IMG/VR virus record: IMGVR_UViG_3300025319_000040
Coordinates: 1 to 42,765 of that record
Origin: a virus
Strand: one strand, 5' to 3'
Length of the DNA: 42,765 nucleotides
Part shown: positions 30,001 through 39,478 of the stretch, piece after piece
Numbering within the stretch: position 1 is the stretch's first letter
Layout of the letters: the number at the start of each line of letters is the position of its first letter
Program-made: the position numbers and the translations under genes
Notes under the pieces: generated by a model
Told to the model about the DNA's origin: nothing
The model's database searches: none
What the model saw: only the letters and a program-made list of their open reading frames with translations

Positions 30001-33000
30001 ACGAGCTAGATGTTTTATTGGCCCAGATGCGAGTTCAAATGGAACATAGAATGTCTGGGGGCTTCGTTGAGGGGGCGCGGGAAATTACGGTTTCCACCAA
30101 GGAATTAGAAAGCGCCGTGGAGACCGTGGAGAAATTAAAGCGAGAAATGGTCTATTTTGGGGAACAGGCCGGAGTAATAACTTTCGGTGGACTAGCCTTG
30201 AAGGAGGAAGTGGATGACCTTCGTGAGGCTAGTGAGATAATTGAGAAATTGGCTGGCGGCAGGGGGCGGTCAATACGTCAAGACGTGTTGGAGGGATTCG
30301 TTAATCGGACGGGTTTAGGGGCCAGGGCAGAGGAACGGGACCCCTTCGGCCTGGGGTTCCCTATCGATGCTGAGGAAGTCAAAAGGAACCTCGCGGCCTT
30401 GATTCAGGCCCGCCGTATGAACGAGGAGAGCATCAAGAAAGGAACGCAGCACCTTAAGGATCAGACTGAGGCTGTAAGGAAGCTAAACAAGGATCAGAAC
30501 GATCTGGTCCTCATGATGAATGCGGAAATTGCGGCCATAAATGCGGAAGTGGCGGGGCTTAACGAATCAGAGCGTGCTAAATTCATGGCGGTGGCCACCA
30601 ATAAGCTTCTCGAGAAGGCCACCAAGGACGGCACCCTGGCTTATCTCGAGGAGATAGACGCGATACGGAAGGTAGGTGAGGCGGCGGGTGGGTTGTTTGA
30701 TGCTAGAAAGCGTCTCGCGGAATTTAAGAAGGCGGAGGAAGAAGCCCGTCAAGCTTTGATGGAGCCCTTTTTACAAGCCATAAGGTCAATTCAGGACGCC
30801 TTTGCCGATATGTTTAAGAGCATCTTTGACGGCGGCATTAATTCCGCTAAGGACTTTTCTAGGCGGATGTTTGACATATTTAAGGGTATGGCCGCGCAGA
30901 TTGCGGCGGCGCTGGTACTCCGTCCCGTCCTGGGGGGAGTGGTAGGGGCCATAGGGGTTCCGGGCCTAGCCACGGCCCTCGGGTTTCCTACTCCGCTAGG
31001 TGGCGGAGGCGGTGGCGCGGCGGGAGGCGGTGGTGCGGCGGGAGGCGGTGGCCTTTTATCTTCCTTAAGCTCTCTGGGCGGGATCCTTTCTCTCGGACAA
31101 AGCACTATTTTACAGGGTCTGGGGACCGATTTGGGCGTTTGGTTGTCGGGTGGGGCTGGAGCCTTTGACGTGGCGGCGGGCGAGGGGGCCTCTGGATTGG
31201 CAAGTTTCCTGCCCGGGGCTTTAGGCAACGCGGGCCTCAATGCTCCTTGGGCCATCGCAGGGTCGTTAGGGGCGAATCTTTTGGGTTTAACGAAACGAAA
31301 TACCTTAAGCGGGGGGATCGGAGGCGGTATAGGAGGATTGTTGGGCGGAGCCTTCCTGGGGCCGTTGGGGGCGATCGGTGGCAGCTTCCTGGGAAGCGCG
31401 GTGGGCTCTCTGTTCGGTCCCGACAGGCGCAAGGTGACGGGGGCCAAAGTAGACGCCTCTACCGAAGCCCAGGTGGTGGAACTCGCTACCGGACTCTTGC
31501 AATCCCTTGGCCTTCCCTCCGCCGGAGGCCGCGAAACTTTCGGATCATCGACGTGGATAGGCAATCTCGCCCGTAACATGGGGGAGGGGAACATACCGGG
31601 GTCCGTACAAGGGGCTTTTAATTTCGGTTTCCAGCAGATTCTTCGGGCATCCGAGGAGTTTAAGTCCCTAGGCGAAGTGATAAACCGCATCAACTTCATA
31701 GACGTGGAACAGACCATTAAAGATGTACAATTCGCTATGGCTTTCATGGCGGAGGACTTCGCCCTAGGGAAGGAAGAGATATCAGATGCCAAGAAGGCCC
31801 TGGACGCAATAAACGGGGCGTTTGAGGAAGCTAGGCCCGTCGTAGAACGCCTGGGGCTGAGCCTCCAAAAACTCACTGACGCACAGTCAAAGGCCATATC
31901 GAAGCTGCAAGAGGATTTCAATGAGGCCGTTAGACTTCAAATCCTGGCTCTAGAGGACCCTTTGGCCCTGGCCTTGGAGGAGCAGGAAAAGGTGGCCAAG
32001 GAGAGGCTCCGGAATGCGGAAGATTTGGGGATCGATCTCCTGGACGTAACAAGGCTCAATGAATTAGAACGCCTTAACATAATGAAGGAAAGTAACGACA
32101 AAATCCTTGAGGAGGAGCGTAAGGCGTCGGAGGAGAGGCAGAAGCTGGTAGACGATCTTATTAAATCTATTAATGGAGCTAGAGACTCCGTTCAATCCTC
32201 CCTCATAAAGCTTACGGGAAGCGCGGAATCTCCCCTCGGAACGCTACCTGCTCTCGCCGTGGCCCAGGGAGAGTTTCTTAAGGTAAGGGCCAGGGCATTT
32301 GCTGGCGACCCCGAGGCTATGGGGGAGTTGGGTGCGGCGGGGGAGAATCTTCTTTCATTAAGCAGGCAAGCTTTCTCTTCAACCCCAAGATTTTTCGAGG
32401 ATTTTAACTACGTAATAAGTACCCTTAGAGAAGCGATCACCGCTACCGAAGCCGTGATGCCGGAGGACCCCGCCCAGAAGCTGATAACCCAGATAGAATT
32501 GCAAACGCAGGGGCTTCTCTCGGCCATAGGAGGGCAGACCGGAATAATTGAGAACAGCGCCAAGAAGCAATTTGATGAGGCTCTCAAGCAGACGGGGGCC
32601 ATTAAGGACGTTTCCGGGAACGTTCTGATTTCTGCCCAAAACAATTCCGCTGGATTGCGGAGGGTGTCCACGGACGTTAGCCAAGGGTTGCTCCCCATCG
32701 AACGCAACACGGGTCTCCTTCCCGTCAAGATAGAAGACGTTGAGAAGGCCATATCTCCTCTGGCGGGAGCGATATCCGCCATGTCCACTTCAATAGCTCT
32801 TCTGGCCGCCTCCTCCGGTGGGGCCACCAGTAACACCATTTTGAATGCCCTAGTGTCCATTACCACCGCTCTTAATACTTTCTTCCCCTTCTTGTCCAAC
32901 TCCCTTTTCCAGATGACCTCGCCCGCCTTGGGGCTGCAATGGTTGGTCAACTTAGGAAATATAAGGGTACCCGCGTTCAAGGATGAGGGATCATTCAGAG

Positions 33001-33251
33001 TAGGGGGATATGGTGGCCCCGATAGCCAGTTCGTTCCATTTTGGGCCACGCCGGGGGAGAGAGTATCTGTAACGCACGGGCCGGAGGACGGTGAGACCGT
33101 TGAGATGCTTAGGGCGATAGGTAAGGCTATCGAGAGGGGAAATAACGACGCGGAGGAGCGGGAGGCCATTCTTAGAAAAGAGATTCGAGAATTGAGAGAA
33201 GTAGTGAGAAGGCAGCAGAATTCCTTGGATAGACTTATAACCAAAGTATAG
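27081..33251 (+). CDS. Tape measure protein (2056 aa)
   Basis: Sets tail length and is ejected with the DNA. Residues 1-170 are helical; about 170-470 is charged coiled coil. Around 505-700 lies the TP901-type domain (FEKGLVGVRKTTDLSAAGMEVLS, GASELSGIAQIAGQMGI, TAVGRLFAKM). Hydrophobic segments follow near 830-880. A Gly/Ala-rich linker lies near 1307-1330, followed by further Gly-rich hydrophobic segments and a helical C-terminus. The very long gene implies a tail of roughly 300 nm by the usual 1.5 angstrom per residue rule. GTG start. Confidence 0.95.
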   Translation: MPTIKIGIRLPTAGISADSKLARDQLRLIAREAQTTANSLRKSAVGMSDPITRVAEAAVFAAASFRELKLAAQELKNTGAGTFFNKILADAVHTHGKIENISRALERSRVDMLRNLDVMFKGQLNQITEVARQINQTAVKTFDALEKVREKESLGGDPLRRKGQPGTTAADVQRMSLELEEETARKKVRINAAKDEALVRQEHITRGEIAKINKRFTDAEFKLKASLREEDLKRAIESNRIITEKNVEAEKQKLALSKSNIEAGRSAELERVDRARIERLKEVAKAQNELNVETAKEEAQLVTAKVASGELDKAHTSLARQKIRLTELVANEKITQEEANKQYELTKTRLLSVGDAQNASGKKMVRAVKDQSTAIDEFNVREARRAILLGQGSAAQLKFAQVQRDLNKDVHAGLLTQDAANDRMVRARKVFFGGAEAVGATQRRLQGLRGELNEVGRVMRIALGPLSRAASAVTNFGILIESTSIKMAVAVGGFLLMAFGAVKAAKAYIEFEKGLVGVRKTTDLSAAGMEVLSDNFLRMSTRVNIGASELSGIAQIAGQMGIRGVEDIASFTEAIAILTKTTSLTGPDAATKIAQLLSITNEAANTAPRLASVIVDLGNKFAANESRIVEFGVDVARVGAAFGVTATQSLAMGTALAQLGANAESGSTAVGRLFAKMNEAIDEGGIRLQQFAEITDRSTLQFTELFRKDAMGAVLEFIKGLNLLQKQGASTAQVLKDLEIGGFREIKSLLPLAKGYQVAAQAQRDASTAFRDGKKHLTELEIANKSFGASVDFVGRKLNVIAVEIGRDLLPVMRALTGSLNWVLDHQLAIETAILTIATAFAAWAAAANANPFLRAVSIGAAIISSIPVLARLMKELGGKGSLEGGKAIIDELKIQQQQIGVATEQNLASIQKNLEVAVAYRDKIEGVISVLQKKMETPKIGSSFGVTAGGGLMVGAERAKIQSEIKSLRGEADELDVLLAQMRVQMEHRMSGGFVEGAREITVSTKELESAVETVEKLKREMVYFGEQAGVITFGGLALKEEVDDLREASEIIEKLAGGRGRSIRQDVLEGFVNRTGLGARAEERDPFGLGFPIDAEEVKRNLAALIQARRMNEESIKKGTQHLKDQTEAVRKLNKDQNDLVLMMNAEIAAINAEVAGLNESERAKFMAVATNKLLEKATKDGTLAYLEEIDAIRKVGEAAGGLFDARKRLAEFKKAEEEARQALMEPFLQAIRSIQDAFADMFKSIFDGGINSAKDFSRRMFDIFKGMAAQIAAALVLRPVLGGVVGAIGVPGLATALGFPTPLGGGGGGAAGGGGAAGGGGLLSSLSSLGGILSLGQSTILQGLGTDLGVWLSGGAGAFDVAAGEGASGLASFLPGALGNAGLNAPWAIAGSLGANLLGLTKRNTLSGGIGGGIGGLLGGAFLGPLGAIGGSFLGSAVGSLFGPDRRKVTGAKVDASTEAQVVELATGLLQSLGLPSAGGRETFGSSTWIGNLARNMGEGNIPGSVQGAFNFGFQQILRASEEFKSLGEVINRINFIDVEQTIKDVQFAMAFMAEDFALGKEEISDAKKALDAINGAFEEARPVVERLGLSLQKLTDAQSKAISKLQEDFNEAVRLQILALEDPLALALEEQEKVAKERLRNAEDLGIDLLDVTRLNELERLNIMKESNDKILEEERKASEERQKLVDDLIKSINGARDSVQSSLIKLTGSAESPLGTLPALAVAQGEFLKVRARAFAGDPEAMGELGAAGENLLSLSRQAFSSTPRFFEDFNYVISTLREAITATEAVMPEDPAQKLITQIELQTQGLLSAIGGQTGIIENSAKKQFDEALKQTGAIKDVSGNVLISAQNNSAGLRRVSTDVSQGLLPIERNTGLLPVKIEDVEKAISPLAGAISAMSTSIALLAASSGGATSNTILNALVSITTALNTFFPFLSNSLFQMTSPALGLQWLVNLGNIRVPAFKDEGSFRVGGYGGPDSQFVPFWATPGERVSVTHGPEDGETVEMLRAIGKAIERGNNDAEEREAILRKEIRELREVVRRQQNSLDRLITKV

Positions 33252-33263
33252 GGGACGGAAAAC

Positions 33264-34217
33264 ATGACCCTAGTATACGCGGACAGGGTTCAACAGACGA
33301 CTCAGACCGAAGGGACTATTACATATTCATTGGACGCCACCATTCCTGACGGGAAACAGTCTATCCTTGCCGCCGTAGGGGACGGAAACACTTTTTATTA
33401 TACCGTGGAGGATGGAGATAATTGGGAAGTGGGCCTAGGGACGATACATGCTGGGACCCCCAACACCGTTGAAAGAACGACAATACTTAAGTCCAGTCAG
33501 AGTGATTCTTCAGTAAACTGGGGGGTTGGAACCAGAAACATATTTTTAGGGCTTCCAGCGGATGTCGCCAACTCCATTTTTAGTGAAGTTGTGGGATTTG
33601 TGGTGAACCTTTCCTCCCCCAACGGTAGGACGTTCACCAGGAGGTCTATCGCGGCTGGAGACGGTATAGGGGTGGTGAACGGAGACGGTCAGAGCGGGAG
33701 CCCCACCATCACCTCCACCTCGAGGGTCTTGAACCGCGACGTTACCGCAAGATCAGTAGATAACACGGTGACTGAAACGTCTATATACTCCTTTTCGGTC
33801 CCCGCCAGCACCCTAGGGACGGATAAAAAATTGAGGTTGACCGTATTCGGTGAGATAAGAAACTCCTTTGGCGCGGCAACGTTCGCGGTAAGGGGGAAAT
33901 ATGGGGCCACTACGTTCAGTACGTTCTCCTCCCTTAGCAACGCCGTTGAAGCGACGGGCAGAGCCATAAAGATGGTCTTTGAGATAGCGGCGTTTAACTC
34001 CGCTAATGCTCAGATCGGTGTAGGAGAGCTTAACGTAGGAGCAAATGGGGGATTCGGAGGCTCCGCCACAGGGTTCGGAGCCGTGGGCCACACGATAAAG
34101 ACCGATATGGCCGAGGACAGTGCCTTATCCAAAACCCTTGAGGTTACGGTGCAGCACGACACCGCCGACCCCAGCATTGAATTCATTTCGAGCGGTGCCA
34201 TCCTGGAGCTAGTGTAA
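33264..34217 (+). CDS. Tail-associated protein with shared N-terminal domain
   Basis: Residues 1-100 (YADRVQQTTQTEGTITYSLD, NWEVGLGTIHAG, VERTTILKSSQS) form a tail-module domain found again at the start of the fibre gene at 36770. The rest is Gly/Ser/Thr-rich beta structure with no enzymatic motif. It follows the tape measure gene and is probably a tail-tip or fibre protein on the virion surface. Confidence 0.72.
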   Translation: MTLVYADRVQQTTQTEGTITYSLDATIPDGKQSILAAVGDGNTFYYTVEDGDNWEVGLGTIHAGTPNTVERTTILKSSQSDSSVNWGVGTRNIFLGLPADVANSIFSEVVGFVVNLSSPNGRTFTRRSIAAGDGIGVVNGDGQSGSPTITSTSRVLNRDVTARSVDNTVTETSIYSFSVPASTLGTDKKLRLTVFGEIRNSFGAATFAVRGKYGATTFSTFSSLSNAVEATGRAIKMVFEIAAFNSANAQIGVGELNVGANGGFGGSATGFGAVGHTIKTDMAEDSALSKTLEVTVQHDTADPSIEFISSGAILELV

Positions 34218-35954
34218 ATGTTTAGTAGAGTAGCCTTCTCGGTACTTCCTTTCTCGGTACTTCCGGACGAGGATGATCTATCTATACCTAGCTCCCTGTC
34301 CCTTATATTGGCTGACCGGGATGCGGATTTATTGTTTTTATTGGTGGGGGAACCCTTGGCCCTAGGATCCACGGTCCACGGAGGCCTTCCCCTCTCTGGC
34401 ATGTCGGTCCCAGGCATGTCGCTAGAGGACGAGGAGTACTCCGTAGAAGGTAGCATAGTCCTGATAGCCGATAAGGAGTTTCATACGGAGCCGGAAGATG
34501 ACCCTGCCAATAAAACGGCTAGCCCCCGGTTGATTCAACCTTTCAATTTTAGGATTGATGTACCCTTATTTAATTCTGGAGAATCTAGAGGAAGGTCTGC
34601 CATAGGTAACGTTGACATAATGAATGATGACGGGGGGATCGATAGCTTAATGGACGTAGTGTGGGTAGGCAGGACGGTCAGGATTAAGGTCGGTGGAACC
34701 ACGAACGTAGGAAAATGGAACGAAAGGACTTTGACGTACTCGGAAATGGAGACGATATTTAAAGGGACGGTAGAAACCGTATCCTGGGACGAGTCTAAGA
34801 TAACTCTTGGCATCCGGGATTCCTCCTCCCGGTTGAATAAACCCATCCAATCCTTGGTCTATTCTGGGTCTGGAGATTTTGAGGGAGACGCGGACCTCGC
34901 GGGTAAGAACAAGCCTATGTCTTTTGGCCGAGTGTTTAATGCCTCCCCCGCGTTGGTGAATAAAGTTAACAACGTGTTTCAAGCCCATTACAGGTCCATG
35001 CAATCCGTGGACGAAATCAGGGACCAGGGATTGCCTTTAGTATCGGACGGAGATATCACTGATTCGAGCCTAGGACTCTCCAGCGTCTTAGATTGGACCC
35101 CCGTTGCGGCCCACTATATAACCGACCTCAACTTAGGGCTAATACGCCTCGGGAACGCCGCAGCCGGAAAGGTTACTTTTGATGGGCATGGGGACAATGA
35201 AGGGTCTTATATAGACACATTGATTGAAATATTTAGGAGGGTCGCGGTTACGTTTGGAGCGGTATCGGACCCGGATGAAATAGATGTCAATGCCTTCACC
35301 CTTGCCCTGCTGAGAGAATCTTCCGAGGCCGGACTATTCGTAGGAACGGAGCCTAGAGACATTTCTGACGTTCTGGACGAATTAATGTTTAGTGCGGATG
35401 GCTGGTGGTCGTTCACCAGAGAGGGTACCCTCACCGTAGGCATATTTAGGGACCCGGATGGAGAGGTTGCCACAAGAACCGTAACGGATACCGTCATAGA
35501 AAACTTCTCCTTAGCGAAGGAGGAGGCTGGGCAGCCCGCATGGAGATACGCTTTGGGATATAAGAGGAACTGGTCTCCCCAGACCAGAGATGAGCTTGCT
35601 GACACCGTTACGGCCTCCAATAGAGAATTATACTCAGAGGAGTATCGGTACGTCTCCTTCTCAAAGTCCTCTCTCAGGAGCATATACACCGAAGCTAAGG
35701 ATGTTAAGGTGGGGAGCTTGCTATATGACCAGACGGAGGCTCAGACCCAGGTTAACCAGAGGGGGGCCAGAGACTCTGGAAAGAGGAGAAAGTATAAGTT
35801 GAGGTTGTCCAGAGACTTATTCCAATACCGGGTAGGTCAGGTGATAACTTTGGTGTATGATAGGTTCGGGCTAGAGAATGGAAAGAACTTTTTCGTAACA
35901 GCCGTAGTTGAGAACGCGGTCACTAGGATAACGGAATTGGAGATACTGGGATGA
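34218..35954 (+). CDS. Tail tip / baseplate hub protein (578 aa)
   Basis: Begins directly after the previous stop. An odd low-complexity N-terminus (FSVLP twice, Leu-rich) is followed by IVLIADKEFHTEP and a body of tail-tip type: RSAIGNVDIMNDDGGIDSL, TIFKGTVETVSWDESKITLGIRD, a GDADLAGKNKPMSFGRVFN stretch and a C-terminal YRVGQVITLVYDRF domain. Likely a structural protein at the tail tip that contacts the fibre. Confidence 0.72.
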   Translation: MFSRVAFSVLPFSVLPDEDDLSIPSSLSLILADRDADLLFLLVGEPLALGSTVHGGLPLSGMSVPGMSLEDEEYSVEGSIVLIADKEFHTEPEDDPANKTASPRLIQPFNFRIDVPLFNSGESRGRSAIGNVDIMNDDGGIDSLMDVVWVGRTVRIKVGGTTNVGKWNERTLTYSEMETIFKGTVETVSWDESKITLGIRDSSSRLNKPIQSLVYSGSGDFEGDADLAGKNKPMSFGRVFNASPALVNKVNNVFQAHYRSMQSVDEIRDQGLPLVSDGDITDSSLGLSSVLDWTPVAAHYITDLNLGLIRLGNAAAGKVTFDGHGDNEGSYIDTLIEIFRRVAVTFGAVSDPDEIDVNAFTLALLRESSEAGLFVGTEPRDISDVLDELMFSADGWWSFTREGTLTVGIFRDPDGEVATRTVTDTVIENFSLAKEEAGQPAWRYALGYKRNWSPQTRDELADTVTASNRELYSEEYRYVSFSKSSLRSIYTEAKDVKVGSLLYDQTEAQTQVNQRGARDSGKRRKYKLRLSRDLFQYRVGQVITLVYDRFGLENGKNFFVTAVVENAVTRITELEILG

Positions 35955-36757
35955 GCAACATTCTGATAGCGACCCCTATATTCTCGGATTTGGGAGTAAT
36001 CACCGCCGGGTCCCAGACCGCCGATATGAATGCGGAAAACTTGCTAAAGATACAACCCACGGATGTTCTCAGGGCGGTGGATCTGAACAACGTTTACGTG
36101 GTCGAGGATCTCTTGGCTGCAAAGACTATAAATCTGGCAGCCCTCATGTTTCATAACGGCACCAGCGCCTCCCAATGGAGGGTGAGGGCTGCGACCTCCG
36201 AAGCGAACCTCACCGCCGCCCCAGGATACGACAGTGGACTGGTTGACATGTGGGGGAAGTCAGGGTTAGACGACGACGGGTGGGAGAAGTATCACTCGTT
36301 CATGTGGTTTGGTAACCTCCCTAAGACGTACCAATGGTGGAGAATAGACGTTTCCGACCTCTCTAACCCCGCAGGGTATTTCCAAGCCGGTAGGCTTTAC
36401 CTTTCCAACGCCTTCGTTCCCACCATAAACGCCGCATACGGTTGGGGGACTGGGATCAGGGAGAACTCCTCCAGGTCCCAGACTTCGGGGTCCAACACGT
36501 TTAGCGCCTCAAGGAAGGTTTCCAGGGTCCATAATTTTACCCTACCCTTCCTGTCGGAAGATGAAATGTACGGTAACGTGCACAAGATAGAGAGGCTCAG
36601 GGGAAACTCTAGGGACGTGTTGGTGCACTTTGACGTTGAGAACGGCGACAGGATCATGGATTGGGCTTATTACGGGCTTATGAACATAAAGGGGGAAATC
36701 AATAACCCCGTATTCGAACAGTATGAAAAAAAATTTGAAATAGAGGAAATCTTGTAG
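35951..36757 (+). CDS. Tail tip protein (268 aa)
   Basis: Overlaps the hub gene by ATGA. A beta-sandwich-like protein with many Trp and Asn (GWEKYHSFMWFGNLPKTYQWWRIDV), typical of tail proteins before the fibre gene. The acidic helical end is EQYEKKFEIEEIL. No enzyme motif seen. Confidence 0.65.
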   Translation: MSNILIATPIFSDLGVITAGSQTADMNAENLLKIQPTDVLRAVDLNNVYVVEDLLAAKTINLAALMFHNGTSASQWRVRAATSEANLTAAPGYDSGLVDMWGKSGLDDDGWEKYHSFMWFGNLPKTYQWWRIDVSDLSNPAGYFQAGRLYLSNAFVPTINAAYGWGTGIRENSSRSQTSGSNTFSASRKVSRVHNFTLPFLSEDEMYGNVHKIERLRGNSRDVLVHFDVENGDRIMDWAYYGLMNIKGEINNPVFEQYEKKFEIEEIL

Positions 36758-36769
36758 GAGGGGTTCAAA

Positions 36770-38470
36770 ATGTACTTATCCGTAGGGAACAAGGCCCGGG
36801 AAAAGACCTCCACGTCCGGGCCCGGTACGTATAGTTTGGATGGAATCGTCAGTACTTCCTACATCACTCTGGCCTCAGCCCTCATCGCCACCATGGGTGG
36901 AAGCGGCCCATGGTTGATGGTACCATATCACGTTACCGATGGAATCGACTATGAAATCGGATACGGCACCCTCACGGATGACGTGGTGGATACCTTGACC
37001 CGGGAAAGGATAGTCGAGTCCTCCAACAGCAACAACGCCGTCAGCTGGCTGTCAACGGTAAAGACCGTAATCCTCGGGTTCCCCCCGGCACAATGGATGA
37101 GGTTAATGTCCGGCGTCAGCCCCCGTTTGGCCCTGAACGATAATGGATCGGCGGTGGCAGCTGGGGAATTGGTGAAGGTGGACTCTCCTGAGAACAGTTT
37201 CATGAAGACCGTGGCGGGGGACGAAGGCACCCACAATAAATACAGCGTCTCGGCCTGGGGGTCGGACAACGCCGCATATGACCTTCTCGTCTCATTGGGG
37301 TATGTTGTAGTGAACTGCGTGGGCACCCCGGTCATCGGTGAAGGCGTATCGGCCTCAGGGACGGCCGGGAAAGTTAAGACAGCAGTTACTGGAGATTTTG
37401 TAATTGGTTACGTTGTCAAGACGGCTGGCCTAACGAATCAAGTTGGCGTTGTGATGTGCGGATGGCGCGAATCAAACATACTTAAGGAGCACAATGCTGC
37501 TGGTACTCACAAGCCCACAGAAACAATAGCTTCCCTTGGTCTCGCCCGCAAGAACTTCGTCATCAACGGCGCCGCCGACGTGATGCAGGTGGGGGCCTAT
37601 ACCCTTGTTAAGGATGTGTATGGCCAAGGCCCCGACATGTTCATGGGAATGGCTACCGGGACGGCGGTAAGTGCAGGCACGTTTTCCAGAACTACTGGCG
37701 TAGTTGGGACAACGGACCAGTACGCTTTTCACTTTTCAAGCATTACGCTTACTGGCTCTGGCATCATTTATCTTAGGGGAAGAATCGAAGCTCAGGATTG
37801 TTACAGTCTCAAAAACGCTACATGTACTTTCTCTTGCCTAGTTAAACATGACGTGGGCTCGAATGTCAACTTCACCCTCTACGTCCGTAAGGCAAATGTA
37901 AGCAACAACTTTTCGGCAGTAACTGAAATTGGAAACAGTGGAGCCACGGCGGTTGTCACGGCAACCAGTACTCGGCTTACTTTTACTGTGGCGATGGGCA
38001 ACGCTTCAAACGGCGTTGAACTTGAGATCAAGGCTGAGGTTGGAGCTGTTACCACGAAAAACGTCTACATTGGTGAAGTCCAGCTTGAGAAGGGCTCCGA
38101 GCGGACGGATTTCGAACGAATGCCGGTGGCACTGACCCGGGTAATGTGCCAGCGGTACTGGCAGCAGAGCTACAACGATGCAACGGCGGCAGGGACTTCT
38201 ACGCAGGTTGGTGTTGTGGAAATGGTTGACCCGATAATGAGTGGAGAATTCTTTGTTCGATTTGGCATTCCGATGAGAACTACACCGACGGTTATATCTT
38301 ACAGTCGAACAGGGGCTAGCGGAAAATATCGCGATGAATCTAGTAGTGCTGACTTTGATGCTACGCCAGCGCGAATAGGGCAGAATGGATTCGTTAATCA
38401 GTTTGCTACGTCGGGGGCTGCGGATGAAACAAAGTCCTTCCACTACACCGCCGACGCGAGGCTCCTATGA
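36770..38470 (+). CDS. Tail fibre / receptor-binding protein (566 aa)
   Basis: An N-terminal attachment domain of about 105 residues is shared with the protein at 33264 (GKAREK-like start, IGYGTLTDD, LTRERIVESSNS). A middle region is followed by a carbohydrate-binding-like beta domain (about 245-450) and an ending with ERMPVALTRVMCQRYW, common before the tip domain of many fibres. From about 37480 on, base composition shifts towards AT, so the C-terminal host-recognition half looks exchanged. Confidence 0.8.
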   Translation: MYLSVGNKAREKTSTSGPGTYSLDGIVSTSYITLASALIATMGGSGPWLMVPYHVTDGIDYEIGYGTLTDDVVDTLTRERIVESSNSNNAVSWLSTVKTVILGFPPAQWMRLMSGVSPRLALNDNGSAVAAGELVKVDSPENSFMKTVAGDEGTHNKYSVSAWGSDNAAYDLLVSLGYVVVNCVGTPVIGEGVSASGTAGKVKTAVTGDFVIGYVVKTAGLTNQVGVVMCGWRESNILKEHNAAGTHKPTETIASLGLARKNFVINGAADVMQVGAYTLVKDVYGQGPDMFMGMATGTAVSAGTFSRTTGVVGTTDQYAFHFSSITLTGSGIIYLRGRIEAQDCYSLKNATCTFSCLVKHDVGSNVNFTLYVRKANVSNNFSAVTEIGNSGATAVVTATSTRLTFTVAMGNASNGVELEIKAEVGAVTTKNVYIGEVQLEKGSERTDFERMPVALTRVMCQRYWQQSYNDATAAGTSTQVGVVEMVDPIMSGEFFVRFGIPMRTTPTVISYSRTGASGKYRDESSSADFDATPARIGQNGFVNQFATSGAADETKSFHYTADARLL

Positions 38471-38778
38471 AAATTACCCAGGCGAAGTGGCAGGACGCGA
38501 ACCACACCCTCTGCCGAGCCGTGGTGGACGGTGTGACGATGAGCGTTCCCGAAGGCTCTCCGCATTGGCCGTATCTTCAGAAGGCCATCGCGGAAGGGCT
38601 TGTTGTGGAGGGCGCCGATCCGGAGCCTACGGCGGAGGAAAAACTTGACGCGACAGCAGGCCAAGAAGTTAATACAAAGGCCCTGACCTCGTTTGCGTTG
38701 GCTCTAAAAGAGCAGTTTCCGGTTTTGGATGTAGTGAAATTAGCATCTCGCGCGAAGGCTATTTGGAAGACTCTTTAA
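38467..38778 (+). CDS. Hypothetical protein after the fibre gene (103 aa)
   Basis: Overlaps the fibre gene by ATGA. Short beta N-terminus (MKITQAKWQDANHTLCRAVVDG), Pro/Glu-rich middle and helical C-terminus. The position suits a fibre-assembly chaperone, but no diagnostic motif is visible. Confidence 0.65.
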   Translation: MKITQAKWQDANHTLCRAVVDGVTMSVPEGSPHWPYLQKAIAEGLVVEGADPEPTAEEKLDATAGQEVNTKALTSFALALKEQFPVLDVVKLASRAKAIWKTL

Positions 38779-38790
38779 CAGAGGGCAGCC

Positions 38791-39153
38791 ATGTGGGATT
38801 TCTTCTCTAAGGTACTGGCAGCTTTCATAAACCAGGGGCCTTGGTTCGCCTTTTCCATTCTCTCTGGGTTTATGGTGCTCGGAGCCGGATATGCGCTGTA
38901 TAAATTATTTCTAAAGGAGCGCCGGTCGTCGCAGGACCGAGTTGGCGATTGGGTACAGATAGTTAAAGAAAACTCCAATACGAACGGTAAGTTGGTTACG
39001 TGCCTTGAGTCGCAAAGGTCTTACATGGAAGAGAGTACCCGGACCATGCTCCAAGGATTAAACGACATTCATGACCGTCTGACGGCGGCGGAGGTGGAGA
39101 GGCAGAAGGCGCTCACCGCCGTCTTAATGGAGGTGACTAGGCGTGAGAAATAA
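38791..39153 (+). CDS. Membrane-anchored coiled-coil protein, lysis module
   Basis: A 120-residue protein with one transmembrane helix at about 18-40 (FAFSILSGFMVLGAGYALYKLF) and a long charged coiled coil after it. The topology resembles small phage inner-membrane proteins of lysis modules and i-spanins, but no partner outer lipoprotein was found. It overlaps the next gene by 11 bases. Confidence 0.6.
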   Translation: MWDFFSKVLAAFINQGPWFAFSILSGFMVLGAGYALYKLFLKERRSSQDRVGDWVQIVKENSNTNGKLVTCLESQRSYMEESTRTMLQGLNDIHDRLTAAEVERQKALTAVLMEVTRREK

Positions 39154-39457
39154 AGACTTCTGGATAATAGCTTTTAGAATGTTCATGGCCATAGGAGGTA
39201 CTCTGGTCTTCGCCCTCTTGGCCTGGGAATATCACAAGCTAAGGACCATGGCCAATGGGTCTACCTGGCTAGCTAGGGTTTTCGCCAGCACGTCCCAATT
39301 CTTCACGTTGTTCTTCCTGGGGATGTTGCTTCTCACGGTTTCCGACCTATATCTTCTATATAGCGGAGGGGGAACCATTAGGACCGCTGCTACTTTCTTC
39401 CGGTTGATGCTGTTCGCAGGCGGGGGGGTGGTATTGTGGTCCTTTCGACGCCGCTAA
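39143..39457 (+). CDS. Three-helix membrane protein, holin candidate
   Basis: A 104-residue protein with three hydrophobic segments near 8-28, 50-72 and 82-100 and a basic C-terminus (SFRRR). Size, topology and place before the endolysin fit a holin. It overlaps the upstream coiled-coil gene, so both are probably made together. Confidence 0.6.
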   Translation: MRNKDFWIIAFRMFMAIGGTLVFALLAWEYHKLRTMANGSTWLARVFASTSQFFTLFFLGMLLLTVSDLYLLYSGGGTIRTAATFFRLMLFAGGGVVLWSFRRR

Positions 39458-39478
39458 GACGCTAACTGGAGGTAGGCC

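Noticed and set aside
30791-31921. 376-residue minus-strand frame inside the tape measure gene
   Set aside because: Antisense to the Gly-rich part of the tape measure; Pro-rich shadow without a start signal.
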